Shown piece after piece: positions 1-9,272 of a stretch of 64,000 nt of DNA. This DNA comes from Akkermansiaceae bacterium. Its GTDB lineage: Bacteria > Verrucomicrobiota > Verrucomicrobiia > Verrucomicrobiales > Akkermansiaceae. Each line of letters opens with the position of its first letter. Positions within the stretch are counted from its first letter, which is position 1. The notes beneath the pieces are model-generated. The model did no database searches and was not told the origin of the DNA. It was given only the letters and a program-made list of their open reading frames with translations. The stretch is taken from assembly GCA_028822935.1 (NCBI GenBank), contig JAPKCM010000014.1, forward strand, positions 1 to 64,000, given 5' to 3'. Position numbers and translations under genes: made by a program.

Positions 1-2
1 AG

Positions 3-44
3 AAGTCGTTACTCAAGAAGGCGAAGGAAGAGCAAAGAGCGTGA
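3..44 (+). CDS. possible 3' end of an upstream gene (partial)
   Basis: The first bases contain a frame that reads as a lysine- and glutamate-rich tail (KSLLKKAKEEQRA) ending in TGA at 42-44. The charged, helix-like composition is typical of a protein C-terminus, but thirteen codons are too few to identify a family. The gene would begin outside the window. It stops four bases before a GC-rich repeat starts. It could equally be chance. Confidence 0.25.
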   Translation, partial: KSLLKKAKEEQRA

Positions 45-47
45 CAC

Positions 48-124
48 TGCTAGGAATTTGCTTCTGGCGAGAGGGCCTGGAAGCCGCCTTTGGACCGGAG
101 CGGGGGGGGGTGAAAGGGAGTTGG
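48..124 (+). repeat. GC-rich intergenic repeat, copy 1 (short form)
   Basis: This stretch starts TGCTAGGAATTTGCTT and runs through AGAGGGCC, GAAGCCGCC, TTGGACCGGAGCG, a run of G, TGAAAGGG and AGTTGG. The same order of blocks recurs in the same orientation at 6756-6869. Here there is one GAAGCCGCC block and one GGACCGGAG unit, whereas the second copy has them in tandem. The two copies bracket the FG-GAP gene pair. It matches no insertion sequence I recognise. Confidence 0.8.
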
Positions 125-196
125 TCCACCCAAAAAGAAAATTCTAAAAAACAGAATCGCCAGGACAACCGCTTCCGACATCCATCCACAAGCCGA

Positions 197-2512
197 TTAT
201 TGACTGGAGGATTTTCGGAACGGGGCCGCTTCGATTTTCAAGATCGTGAATCGATTTTCACCTTCTACGATCTGAATCGTCTGACCTGCTGAAACTTCGC
301 TGAAGGTCTGAGTCTTTCCAGTAGTGGGCCAGAATACCTTGAGAGAAGTAACACTCGTCGCCTTCCCCAATCCGATGATCTGCCTAAGAGGGTTCGCACC
401 AAAACTCCCCCCAGAAGTTACGTGCCGGTGAACGGAACGGGAATTTCCATCCTCGACGAATTCGGCAACAATTCGCACGCCAATTGCCGATCGATTGCTT
501 TTCCTGCCCACCAATCGAACCGTCAACGAGTGGTTGCCGAATCCCGGATTTTCAAAGAGTGCATCTCGGTATTTGTCACCCGGGTAGGCGCCTCCCATCT
601 GTTCAAACACATCGAGGTCACCATCATGGTCGAGATCACCGAAAGCGACGGCGTGGCCTTTCTGAAGATGGGCAAATCCCCCGGCCATGGAGACATCAAC
701 AAAACTCAGCCCTCCCTGATTGAGAAACATCAAGTTGGGCACGAGGCTGCCGTAACCCGGATCTCCCGTGCCGAGATAAAAGTCGAGATACCCGTCGTTG
801 TTGAGGTCGCCGAAATTCGATCCCATGGGCAGGACCGGGACATGAAGGCCGACACTCTCAGCCACATCCTCGAAGCCGCCCTTACCATCGCCGCGATAGA
901 GGCAGATCGGCTCAAAACTGGTCTTGGCACCCAGTTTGTGGGCGGCGACTTCCGCGATGACACCGCCATAACTGGAAGCAAAGATATCGAGATTTCCGTC
1001 GTTGTCGAAATCCCAGAACCATGCCGGGAAACTCAACTCCGGCCCGGTCAATCCCAGGTCGGGAGCAACATCGGTGAAAGTCCCGTCTCGGTTGTTGTGG
1101 TAGAGGCGATTGGGGCCCCGGTAATTGGAAACATAGAAGTCCGGGTAGCGATCGTTGTCATAGTCTCCCCAGGTGACACCTTTGGTGAAGCGGTCGTTCG
1201 TCACGCCGGCTTCTACTGCCATCTCCTTGAATCCGTCCGCTCCTTCGTTGCGAAAGAGCTGGCACGGGGCCGCGAACTCGGGCGTGGTCTCGTTGCCGAC
1301 AAAAAGATCGAGGTCCCCATCGTTGTCAAAGTCGGCCCAGCCGGCCGTCTGCGATGGCCGGTGGATTTCCCCGAGACCGGCCGGGAAAGTGACGTCGGTG
1401 AAGCTGCCGTCACCATTGTTTCGCAGCAGGGAATTGGGATGGCCGCCGGCTTGGGCAAGCCAGGCTCCGCGAAGAACCAGGATATCCAGATTTCCGTCAT
1501 TGTTGTAGTCAGCCGGTTCGAGGTTCAGCCCTCCATAGATTCCCTCCAATCCAGCCGGCTTGCTCCGATCCTGAAAGGTGCCGTCGCGGTTGCCGGTGAA
1601 GAGACGAGGTGATTCGTCGGGTGCCCAGGAAGTGGTCAAGACATCCAGATAGTGATCATTGTCAAAGTCATCCATAATGACGCCTCCCGACAGGTTGAAG
1701 GTATCGAGTCCCAGACTGGCGGAGATATTCATGAAACGGGGAAAGGCCATGGTACTCTCGAAAGTCTCGGACGGAATGAGATACTCCACCGGAACCTCGG
1801 CAGGATGCCCTCCGATTGTCATCCACGCGATGTTGAGGAGCCATCGGGCCCGGTAGTGCCATTTGGAATCGGCAGGTGCTCGGCGCAGAAGTTCCGTAAA
1901 ATACTTGATCGCGTTTCGCGAGCCCTCCTCGTCCGTATGCAGTCCACCTCCGCGGATCGGGAGAATGCAGCTTTCCGGCGTAAATCGGGCGCAGCAATTT
2001 TGTGTCTCCCCCCGCCTCATCCAGGCGACCCCAAGCATGAAAATGTTCTCGTGCGCTCGGTGGCTCTTAATTTGGGATTCGACTTTTGGCAGCAAGTCGA
2101 AGGCAAGTTTGAGGTGCTTGATACCCTCGATCTCGTTTCCCAGGTTCATTTCGGCCCATCCGAGAAGCCGGTGATGGAACCACTTCTGATCCGGAAAATT
2201 TCCCTTTTCCGCCGCCTGTGCCATCACACGTCGAATCTTGCGAGCTCGCGAAGGACCGAGATATTGATTTTCATCGGGCGCGCGATTCTTGATGCCTTCG
2301 AGGACAGCGAGCATCTTTTGATGTCCCGCTTCATCCCCGGGAGTCTTCACCACGACTGCCGGTTTGGGATCCCAGGCAGGCTTCATTTCGCTGTTGCCGC
2401 CCCCGCCCTCGTCCTCGCAGGAACTTGAGGAAATGACAGCGCACAGCACGCCGACGAACCAGGCGGATCGGACGAGATCGATGGGTATCGCAGATCGCAG
2501 CAGTCGGTACAT
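197..2512 (-). CDS. FG-GAP/VCBS repeat lipoprotein with C-terminal ASPIC/UnbV domain
   Basis: A predicted lipoprotein of about 770 residues. It has a hydrophobic N-terminus ending in a lipobox-like SSSSC near residue 32. A helical TPR-like stretch follows (about 60-240), then a series of FG-GAP/VCBS blades with calcium-binding DxDxDG-type loops (DFDNDGDLD, DYNNDGNLD, DLDHDGDLD), and an ASPIC/UnbV domain over about the last 100 residues. This architecture is typical of surface proteins in Verrucomicrobia and Planctomycetes; the substrate is unknown. I chose ATG at 2512 because it shares one base with the upstream stop (TGATG), which implies translational coupling. A TTG one codon earlier is possible. 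Family call is firm, function is not. Confidence 0.9.
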   Translation of the reverse strand: MYRLLRSAIPIDLVRSAWFVGVLCAVISSSSCEDEGGGGNSEMKPAWDPKPAVVVKTPGDEAGHQKMLAVLEGIKNRAPDENQYLGPSRARKIRRVMAQAAEKGNFPDQKWFHHRLLGWAEMNLGNEIEGIKHLKLAFDLLPKVESQIKSHRAHENIFMLGVAWMRRGETQNCCARFTPESCILPIRGGGLHTDEEGSRNAIKYFTELLRRAPADSKWHYRARWLLNIAWMTIGGHPAEVPVEYLIPSETFESTMAFPRFMNISASLGLDTFNLSGGVIMDDFDNDHYLDVLTTSWAPDESPRLFTGNRDGTFQDRSKPAGLEGIYGGLNLEPADYNNDGNLDILVLRGAWLAQAGGHPNSLLRNNGDGSFTDVTFPAGLGEIHRPSQTAGWADFDNDGDLDLFVGNETTPEFAAPCQLFRNEGADGFKEMAVEAGVTNDRFTKGVTWGDYDNDRYPDFYVSNYRGPNRLYHNNRDGTFTDVAPDLGLTGPELSFPAWFWDFDNDGNLDIFASSYGGVIAEVAAHKLGAKTSFEPICLYRGDGKGGFEDVAESVGLHVPVLPMGSNFGDLNNDGYLDFYLGTGDPGYGSLVPNLMFLNQGGLSFVDVSMAGGFAHLQKGHAVAFGDLDHDGDLDVFEQMGGAYPGDKYRDALFENPGFGNHSLTVRLVGRKSNRSAIGVRIVAEFVEDGNSRSVHRHVTSGGSFGANPLRQIIGLGKATSVTSLKVFWPTTGKTQTFSEVSAGQTIQIVEGENRFTILKIEAAPFRKSSSQ

Positions 2513-5500
2513 CAAGCGCCCTCCGGTTTTGGTTGGTTTATTGTGAGCTTGCGCTCACCAGCGTCGGGGACGTGCTTCGACTCGGCCCCGTCTGGCCAGC
2601 GCACGAGGACCTGCTTGATTTCTCCGGCCGTGCCCAGACCGAAAAAGAGGGAGGCGGTCGATTGGGAGAGATAAGACCCTCCGGCCCGGACCTCGTCAGT
2701 TTGCCAGGAGCCATCCGCCAGTTCCAGTCGCACGCGAGCTCCCACCGCGGTCGGATTGCCAGGTCGCCCTGCCAGGCACACGGTGAACATCTGATTCTGG
2801 CTCTTTGATCCGATCCGATTTTCGAAAACCTGCATTTCTCCGTCGTTGACACCGACCGCGAAGTCGACCCATCCGTCATCGTTCCAGTCGCAGGCGGCCA
2901 GTCCTTTGGCATCGCCGGGCACAATCAAGCCGCTCTTGTCCGGCCAGACCTGCCGGAAGGATCCCGTTCCGTCGCCGGAAAGAAGAACGCTCAGGCCGCC
3001 AGCCATCTTCCCCGTCTCGCGCTGTGGAGTGTAGAAGTTCTGGACGAGATAGATGTCGGCCTTGCCGTCGCCGTCGATTTCGGTGGCCACGACACCGAAA
3101 CCCGGCGCGATCTGTGCCAGCACCGGAAGAGATCGAAACTCGAACTTCCCCTGGCCGTCGTTGATCAGGACCATGGACTCTAGGGTATTCACTTCGTAAC
3201 GCTGGGCCTTGCTCAGCGCCACCTCGCTGTAAATGTCCGAGAGAGTGGAGGATGCGAACTGGTGATAGGTCGGAAACTTCTTGCGCACAAACGGCATGGC
3301 ATTCTGGGAACAGCTCTTCCCCCGGATGGGAAGGATACCGCCTTCGGCCACCTTGGCCTCCACGATCCGCGGAGTCGTTTCGTCTCCAAAAACACCGTAA
3401 TAAATTCGCGCGGGATGCTCAGGATCGGGATGATACTTGGTGTTCAAGCCAAAGTTGCTGGCGACGTAATCGATGTCGCCGTCATTGTCGAGATCGCGGC
3501 CAGCAAGGCCGTTCCACCAGCCGGTCTTCGTGGCCAGACCGGCTTCCTCGGTGACTTCCTCCAGAGCGCCCGACTTATTGAGAAACAACCTGATCGGTCC
3601 CCAGTCGACGGCGAGGAGAAGGTCGATCCATCCATCGCCGTTGGCATCGGACCAGAGAGCGCTGGTCACCATGCCGGCAAGCTTGAGGCCGGGAGCAAGG
3701 GCCTCGGTTTGATCGGAAAACGCGGCCGTACCGGCTCCGGTCGAATCGTTCCGCAAAAGGATGCTCTTCGGACTTAAGGGATACTCGCCCCGGCTCAATC
3801 GACCACCGACGAACAAATCGAGATCGCCATCCCGGTCAAAGTCGGCCGCGGCAGCGACGCTTCCGCTAAAGTCGGATTCGGGCAACACGGATGCCGGTGC
3901 CTTGATGAACGCGCCTCCGCCATGATTGAGATAAAGGCGATCCCGCAGTTGCCCGGATGCCGGTGTCGCTTCGACTCCACCGCTCACCACATAGAGGTCG
4001 GTGTCGCCATCGCGGTCTGCATCGAAGAAGAGTGGGGCCATGTCTTCGCTGGCCCTGTGTTCCGCACCCGCAGTGAAGGGCTCGTTGGCAATCGTATCGT
4101 TGCTGATCCGGTGGATGCGCGGAGCCTCATCCCGTGCGGCGCTCACCATGATGTCTTCCGTCCCGTCTCCATCAAGATCGCCAATCGCGACACCAGGCCC
4201 GAGTTGGGACAGCTTGTTGGGGAGCAGGGGTTGGAGAGCAAAGTCATCGAACGGGGTCTCCTGGTGGCGCGCTGCGCTGAGCGAGGCCACAGGCGCAAAC
4301 ATGGTGGAGCGCGGATCCTTCCCTCCAGGCGCCTTTGCCTCGGATGAATCGCCCGCGGGCTGGGCAATCACGTAATGGGAACCCGCTTCCAGATTTTCAA
4401 AGATCTGGCTCCCCCCGCCGGGCCACTCGACTTCAAGCCGATCGATGGTTTCGGCGTCGCCGAGGCCGAAGTGAACCACGGGCTCATCGGAGGAGAGGTA
4501 GCCGGTCATGGGATTGAGCTGCCGCATTTGTTTCGTCCCGCCGGATTCAATCCGCAGAATCGCGCCGATTCCAGAGCGGTTGGCATCCGTGCCTTGAAGA
4601 GCAAAGGTTGCGCGCTGTCCCCCGGAATCGTTGCGATAGATTTCCGCCGGTTCGTTGAGATGGGCTACGACAAGGTCGATATCGCCGTCCCCGTCGAGGT
4701 CGCCGGAAGCTGCGGCGTAACTGGCGCCGTTGTGGTCGAGCCCCCAGGCTGGGCCCGCCTTCTCGAAGTGGAGATCGCCAAGATTGCGGAAGGCCAGATT
4801 CGTTTCCTTCTGAAGGCCGCGATCCTTATAGCCTTGCCACTCTTCCCTGCCCATGAGGCTTGAGAAAGGAACATCGGCGTTGCGGATATCGGACGTCATT
4901 CCATTGCTGATGAACATGTCTGTCTTCCCGTCATTGTCGAAGTCGGAAAGTTTCACCGCCCAGGACCAGTCGGATCCCGCCACCCCGCTGAGCTGGGCGC
5001 TCTCCAGGAAGCGACCGGCTCCGCTGTTGATGAAGAGCGCGTTTCTCATGAGCTGGCGCGGATTCGAGGTGTCCATGAACTGCTGAAAGGTTGACATGTC
5101 CCCCATGGAGAGCTTCCCCTTGTAGTGCGTGGTAGCCGCCATATCGAGAACGCAGAGATCGATGAGGCCGTCGTTGTTGAGATCTGCGGCATCGCTCCCC
5201 ATGGAGAACCATGTCGTGTGGGGCATCACCTCCTTCGCAACGTCCACGAAAGTGCCGTTTCCCTGGTTGCGATAGAGGTAATCAGGGTATTGGAAGTCAT
5301 TGGCAACAAAGATGTCGAGCAGTCCGTCCCCATCGTAGTCGAGCCAGGTCGCGGAGAGCCCATAATCCTGGTCGACCATCCCGGCGGCCGCAGTAATGTC
5401 GGTGAACTTGCCCGTGCCATCATTTCGGAAAAGGCGATCGGGGCGTCCCTTGGTCCTGACGGTGTACTTGCCCGAGGGCTTCTTCACGACTTCGTAGTAG

Positions 5501-6291
5501 GGCTGGAAATCAGGAAGCAAAACCGGCACCCCGTTGGCATCGACGGTGGAGAACGTTCCGGTGGGCAATCCGCCCTTTCGGATCAGCCTGTTGGTGACCA
5601 GGTAGTAGTCGAGATCGCCATCATTGTCGAAATCGGCAAAATGGGCCGAGATGCTGGCATCCTTCACCGCGATCCCTGCGCTTTTTCCTACCTCCTCGAA
5701 GATGCCCTTCCCATCATTGAGAAAAAGCAGATTGGGGGTGTCGTAATTGCAGACGTGGAGATCGAGGTCGCCGTCGTTGTCGACGTCGGCAAAGGCCACG
5801 CCCGCACTCCAGAGACCGGTGGTGGCCAGGCCGGACTTCTTCGTGACGTCCTCGAACTTGAGGTTCCCGGTTTGACGGTAGAGGACGCTGTCCCTGGGGC
5901 CGCCGGCAAAGAACACGTCGGCGAAACCATCGCCGTCCACGTCGCCGATGGCGATCCCGCCGCAGGCGAAGCCAAGGATGTAGAGACGGCTCAGCGGGTG
6001 ATCGTTCCTGACCTCGTTGACAAAGCTGATGCCGCTCTCCTTGGGATCGAGCGCGTGAAAAAGCTTGCCTCCCTGCCCGGCAGGATTGGACGCAACGGTA
6101 TGGGGGCGAACCTTCCTGAGTTCGCCTGGCTTCAAGGAAATCACGGGGCGCGCGGTAGCCGATGTCGACGGCGAAATGGCCGGAGATGCGGACTGCGCCC
6201 CGTCATCGCAGGAACAAACCGCCAGTAGAATACTCGCGGCACAAGAGACCGATGCCGTTGACCGGAGGTAGGATTCGGAATATTTCAACAT
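2512..6291 (-). CDS. double-length FG-GAP/ASPIC-UnbV lipoprotein
   Basis: A predicted lipoprotein of 1259 residues with cysteines at 26 and 28 after a hydrophobic signal (ILLAVCSC). It contains two successive modules. The first is a beta-propeller of FG-GAP/VCBS blades with loops such as DVDGDGFAD and DVDNDGDLD (about 85-550), closed by an ASPIC/UnbV domain (about 555-645). The second is another set of blades (about 690-1150) closed by a second ASPIC/UnbV domain (about 1160-1250). Most relatives have one module, so this is probably an internal duplication or fusion. ATG at 6291 has GAAGG about ten bases upstream. It is the first gene of a two-gene minus-strand operon. Likely exported and calcium-stabilised; ligand unknown. 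Confidence 0.9.
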   Translation of the reverse strand: MLKYSESYLRSTASVSCAASILLAVCSCDDGAQSASPAISPSTSATARPVISLKPGELRKVRPHTVASNPAGQGGKLFHALDPKESGISFVNEVRNDHPLSRLYILGFACGGIAIGDVDGDGFADVFFAGGPRDSVLYRQTGNLKFEDVTKKSGLATTGLWSAGVAFADVDNDGDLDLHVCNYDTPNLLFLNDGKGIFEEVGKSAGIAVKDASISAHFADFDNDGDLDYYLVTNRLIRKGGLPTGTFSTVDANGVPVLLPDFQPYYEVVKKPSGKYTVRTKGRPDRLFRNDGTGKFTDITAAAGMVDQDYGLSATWLDYDGDGLLDIFVANDFQYPDYLYRNQGNGTFVDVAKEVMPHTTWFSMGSDAADLNNDGLIDLCVLDMAATTHYKGKLSMGDMSTFQQFMDTSNPRQLMRNALFINSGAGRFLESAQLSGVAGSDWSWAVKLSDFDNDGKTDMFISNGMTSDIRNADVPFSSLMGREEWQGYKDRGLQKETNLAFRNLGDLHFEKAGPAWGLDHNGASYAAASGDLDGDGDIDLVVAHLNEPAEIYRNDSGGQRATFALQGTDANRSGIGAILRIESGGTKQMRQLNPMTGYLSSDEPVVHFGLGDAETIDRLEVEWPGGGSQIFENLEAGSHYVIAQPAGDSSEAKAPGGKDPRSTMFAPVASLSAARHQETPFDDFALQPLLPNKLSQLGPGVAIGDLDGDGTEDIMVSAARDEAPRIHRISNDTIANEPFTAGAEHRASEDMAPLFFDADRDGDTDLYVVSGGVEATPASGQLRDRLYLNHGGGAFIKAPASVLPESDFSGSVAAAADFDRDGDLDLFVGGRLSRGEYPLSPKSILLRNDSTGAGTAAFSDQTEALAPGLKLAGMVTSALWSDANGDGWIDLLLAVDWGPIRLFLNKSGALEEVTEEAGLATKTGWWNGLAGRDLDNDGDIDYVASNFGLNTKYHPDPEHPARIYYGVFGDETTPRIVEAKVAEGGILPIRGKSCSQNAMPFVRKKFPTYHQFASSTLSDIYSEVALSKAQRYEVNTLESMVLINDGQGKFEFRSLPVLAQIAPGFGVVATEIDGDGKADIYLVQNFYTPQRETGKMAGGLSVLLSGDGTGSFRQVWPDKSGLIVPGDAKGLAACDWNDDGWVDFAVGVNDGEMQVFENRIGSKSQNQMFTVCLAGRPGNPTAVGARVRLELADGSWQTDEVRAGGSYLSQSTASLFFGLGTAGEIKQVLVRWPDGAESKHVPDAGERKLTINQPKPEGA

Positions 6292-6554
6292 GATGAACCT
6301 TCGACTTCCTACGACGGAATGGGAATTCGAGCAATAGCGAATGAACGAGAAACAGGTAGTGGTGCCGGGTTAGGTCAGAATCTATCCGCAGATTTGAGCA
6401 AGTAGTTCCATGGTTGATAACTGTAACCTTGATGCCCGAGAAATCCCAATTGCGAGTATCTGAAGCATGTCCTAGAGAAAGCCTAAAATTAGGTTTCACT
6501 GAAATATCAACGCGCCTGGCCCGCTAACTTGAGAGTCTCGGCGATCTCCTTTGC

Positions 6555-6746
6555 CTACCTGTTACTACTCACAGCCAAGGCGGTCTGCTGTTTTGTCGAC
6601 TTTTCCAGTTCATCAGATAACTGCCTTCGTGCTTTGGTATTCTGTTGAAGCTGATCCTGTTGTTGGAAGTATCCTAAAACCAACCAGAGAAATGTTAGAG
6701 GTCCGAAACCCCCAGCTAGGAAACCACCCACTTGACTCAACTTCAT
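6555..6746 (-). CDS. small single-pass membrane protein with coiled coil, probably truncated
   Basis: A 63-residue frame starting MKLSQVGGFLAGG. One hydrophobic segment (GPLTFLWLVLGYF, about residues 14-27) is followed by a Q/K/E-rich coiled-coil stretch (FQQQDQLQQNTKARRQLSDEL). The layout resembles bacterial proteins that start with one membrane segment and continue LQQ-x-EL-x-LNTEAL for well over 100 residues, so this copy probably lost its C-terminal part. There is no Shine-Dalgarno, and the GC-rich repeat begins 10 bases upstream of the start. It may be a gene relic cut by rearrangement. The ASPIC operon (ending near 6291) lies downstream. Confidence 0.4.
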   Translation of the reverse strand: MKLSQVGGFLAGGFGPLTFLWLVLGYFQQQDQLQQNTKARRQLSDELEKSTKQQTALAVSSNR

Positions 6747-6755
6747 AGTCCAGAA

Positions 6756-6869
6756 TGCTAGGAATTTGCTTTTGGCGGGAGGGCCTTGAAGCCGCCCTTG
6801 AAGCCGCCCTTGGACCGGAGCGGACCGGAGCGGACCGGAGCGGACCGGAGGGGGGTGAAAGGGGGTTGG
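6756..6869 (+). repeat. GC-rich intergenic repeat, copy 2 (expanded form with tandem 10-mers)
   Basis: Same block order and orientation as the copy at 48-124, but longer. TTGAAGCCGCCC occurs twice in tandem (6786-6809), then the 10-base unit (T/C)GGACCGGAG occurs four times (6811-6850), followed by GGGGGTGAAAGGGGGTTGG. Copy-number change of short units suggests slippage. It ends 25 bases before the TTG start of the DUF1587-family gene, so it may be transcribed in that gene's leader. Confidence 0.85.
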
Positions 6870-6894
6870 CATCGGGAGGGTGGCGAGGTAGGAT

Positions 6895-9270
6895 TTGCCT
6901 AACGTGGTTGACATTCTGGATCGAATACGAAGTCGGTGGTCGCAAGGGACTCTTGCGCTTGCATTGCTCGTGGGTTCAGTTGCGGGCGGCGGTGCCCGCG
7001 AGATTAACTTCGATACCACCATCAAGCCGGTCCTTCAGGAACACTGTTTTAAATGTCACGGACCGAAGAAGCAGAAGGGGAAGTTGCGTCTCGACACTCT
7101 CTCGACCGACTTGGTCCAGAATCAGGATGTGGCCGAAGCCTGGTATGCAGTGCGCGAGGCGTTGACACTTGGTGAGATGCCGCCTGAGGAGGAAACTGCC
7201 CCTAGCCGTGATGAGCGTGAGACCCTTCTGAGCTGGTTGGATACGACGATTGATCGTGCCGCGAAGCTGAGGGGGGACAAGGGAGGGCGAGTGGTGGTGC
7301 GTCGGTTGAACCGGGTGGAGTATCAGAACACGATGCGGGATCTGTTCGGCCTGGATATCGCCTACGCTGCTGATTTTCCACCGGATGGTGTTTCGCCGGA
7401 TGGCATGTTCAATAATGGTCGTTCCTTGCGCATGATGGGGATCCAATTCGAGTACTATCTTAAGGCCGCTCGGAACGCTCTCGACCAGGTGATCTTAACG
7501 ACGCCGGAGCCGGAAGTGTTTACTCATACTTTCGAGAAATCGACCGAGGGGAAATGGGTTAATAAGATCAAGCCATCCAATCGCCTTGGGCAGAAGCAGG
7601 AATTCCTGGTTCGAATCAAGAAGGATTACCCAGAAAACGGTGCGTTCCGGATAAAGGTCAAGGCGCATGCAGAGTTTCCTGAAGAACGTGGCGCGTTGCC
7701 ACGGATGGAGGTCTTCGTAGGCTACCGACCTGACACGCTGGTTGATCGTGAGCTCCTTGCGGAACTGGATATCACGGCGGATGGGGTGCGGGAATACGAG
7801 TTCGTTGGCCGTATAGAGAACTTTCCTTTGCCTGTTCGTGGACAGGGAAAGTATCCGGGCCTCGTGATCTCAGTGGTTAATGCCAATCATGATGGCTCAC
7901 CTCCCCTGGTGGTTGAATCACTGGAGTTCCAGGGACCTCTGTTCGATCGTTGGCCTCCTGCACAACATCGACGGATCCTTCATGACTCGGATCTTCGGCA
8001 TTCGCATGAAGCAGACTATGCGCTGGAGGTCATCGAGCGGTTTCTACCCAGGGCATGGCGGCGACCTGTGATGGACAGCGAGGTAGAGCGGTTTATCGAT
8101 TTCTTCAAGACTCAGCGTAGAGAGTCACCGACCTTCGAGGAAGCGATCAAAGAGACATTAGCGATGGCGTTGATCTCCCCCAGTTTCCTTTATCTCCTCG
8201 AGCCTGATTCGGATGAACCCCGGCGATTGAACTCCTTTGAGCTGGCGTCGCGTCTGTCCTATTTTTTATGGAGCACGATGCCGGACGAAGTGTTGATGAC
8301 GTCCGTAAGATCGGGCGTTCTGCTGGAGCCCGACGAACTGGCCAAACAGGTGAGCCGAATGATCGGTGACGATCGGTCTCGGCAGTTCGTGGAACAGTTC
8401 ACCGCTCAATGGTTGGATCTGGATGCCATTGATCGGCTGGTGATCGACAAGAAACTGTATCCTGATTTCAGGCCGGACTTGTCGCACGATATGCGGAGCG
8501 AGACAGAGGAGCTTTTCGCTCATATCTTACGGAACGATTTAAGCGCACGTCATTTCATTACCTCAGATTTTGTAATGCTCAATAGCCGGTTGGCTCGTCA
8601 TTACGGGATCGAAGGGGTTTATGGAGGTGAGTTCCGGCCTGTGGCGCTTTCAGGCGATCATGCATCGCGTCGAGGTGGGTTGTTGTCGCAGGCTTCCATT
8701 TTGATGGCAAACTCGACGGGGCGGAATTCCAATCCGATCAAACGTGCTGTCTTTCTCCGGAAGCGTCTTTTGAACGATCCTCCCGCGCCTCCCCCTCCCA
8801 ATGTTCCTGAGCTGAAGACTGCCGATCCCGATTTCGCGAGGTTGCCGATTCGTGAACAGCTCAAGGCGCATGTGAATGATTCGGCCTGTGCCGACTGTCA
8901 TCGTGGGATTGATCCGTGGGGGCTAGCTCTGGAAGAGTTTGATGCGGTAGGGAAGTGGCGTGAAAAGATTGTATGGCCGGTTGGTGGGGGTAAGACGATC
9001 GAGTTGCCGGTTGATGCGAAGGCCACGCTTCCCGATGGGCGTGAGGTCGATGGTATCGCGCAATTGCGGGAATACTTATGGGAGCATCGGAGGGAAAAGT
9101 TTGCTCGCGCGCTGGTGTCGAAATTGCTAATCTACTCACTCGGCCGAAGTCTGGAGTTTTCCGATGAGGCGGCCATCTCGGCCTTGACGGATGAGTTTGT
9201 GAAGAACGAGATGCGAGTTGGGCAATTACTGCAAGCGATAGTCGCGACACCGATGTTTCAAAGCAAATAA
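6895..9270 (+). CDS. Planctomycete cytochrome-like protein, DUF1587/1595/1592/1588/1585
   Basis: A 791-residue exported protein: signal peptide (about 15-34), then a c-type heme motif CFKCH (51-55), DUF1587 (RRLNRVEYQNTMRDLFGL, about 119-185), DUF1595 (about 382-440), DUF1592 (about 447-575), DUF1588 (about 590-690) and DUF1585. A second CxxCH (CADCH, 665-669) precedes GIDPWGLALEEFD. The order is the standard one for this PVC family, thought to act in extracytoplasmic redox chemistry; no reaction is established. The TTG start is supported by GAGG at 6885-6888, six bases upstream, and by the signal peptide that follows. The DUF1552 gene starts two bases after the stop, the usual partner arrangement. 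Confidence 0.92.
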   Translation: MPNVVDILDRIRSRWSQGTLALALLVGSVAGGGAREINFDTTIKPVLQEHCFKCHGPKKQKGKLRLDTLSTDLVQNQDVAEAWYAVREALTLGEMPPEEETAPSRDERETLLSWLDTTIDRAAKLRGDKGGRVVVRRLNRVEYQNTMRDLFGLDIAYAADFPPDGVSPDGMFNNGRSLRMMGIQFEYYLKAARNALDQVILTTPEPEVFTHTFEKSTEGKWVNKIKPSNRLGQKQEFLVRIKKDYPENGAFRIKVKAHAEFPEERGALPRMEVFVGYRPDTLVDRELLAELDITADGVREYEFVGRIENFPLPVRGQGKYPGLVISVVNANHDGSPPLVVESLEFQGPLFDRWPPAQHRRILHDSDLRHSHEADYALEVIERFLPRAWRRPVMDSEVERFIDFFKTQRRESPTFEEAIKETLAMALISPSFLYLLEPDSDEPRRLNSFELASRLSYFLWSTMPDEVLMTSVRSGVLLEPDELAKQVSRMIGDDRSRQFVEQFTAQWLDLDAIDRLVIDKKLYPDFRPDLSHDMRSETEELFAHILRNDLSARHFITSDFVMLNSRLARHYGIEGVYGGEFRPVALSGDHASRRGGLLSQASILMANSTGRNSNPIKRAVFLRKRLLNDPPAPPPPNVPELKTADPDFARLPIREQLKAHVNDSACADCHRGIDPWGLALEEFDAVGKWREKIVWPVGGGKTIELPVDAKATLPDGREVDGIAQLREYLWEHRREKFARALVSKLLIYSLGRSLEFSDEAAISALTDEFVKNEMRVGQLLQAIVATPMFQSK

Positions 9271-9272
9271 AT

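Noticed and set aside
422-1612. Long plus-strand frame antisense to the FG-GAP lipoprotein
   Set aside because: It is a shadow created by the repeated DxDxDG codons of the minus-strand gene; composition is repetitive and no family is recognisable.
5125-6228. 367-codon plus-strand frame antisense to the 1259-residue protein
   Set aside because: Also a shadow; it follows the periodicity of the FG-GAP blades and has no start signal or homologous motif.
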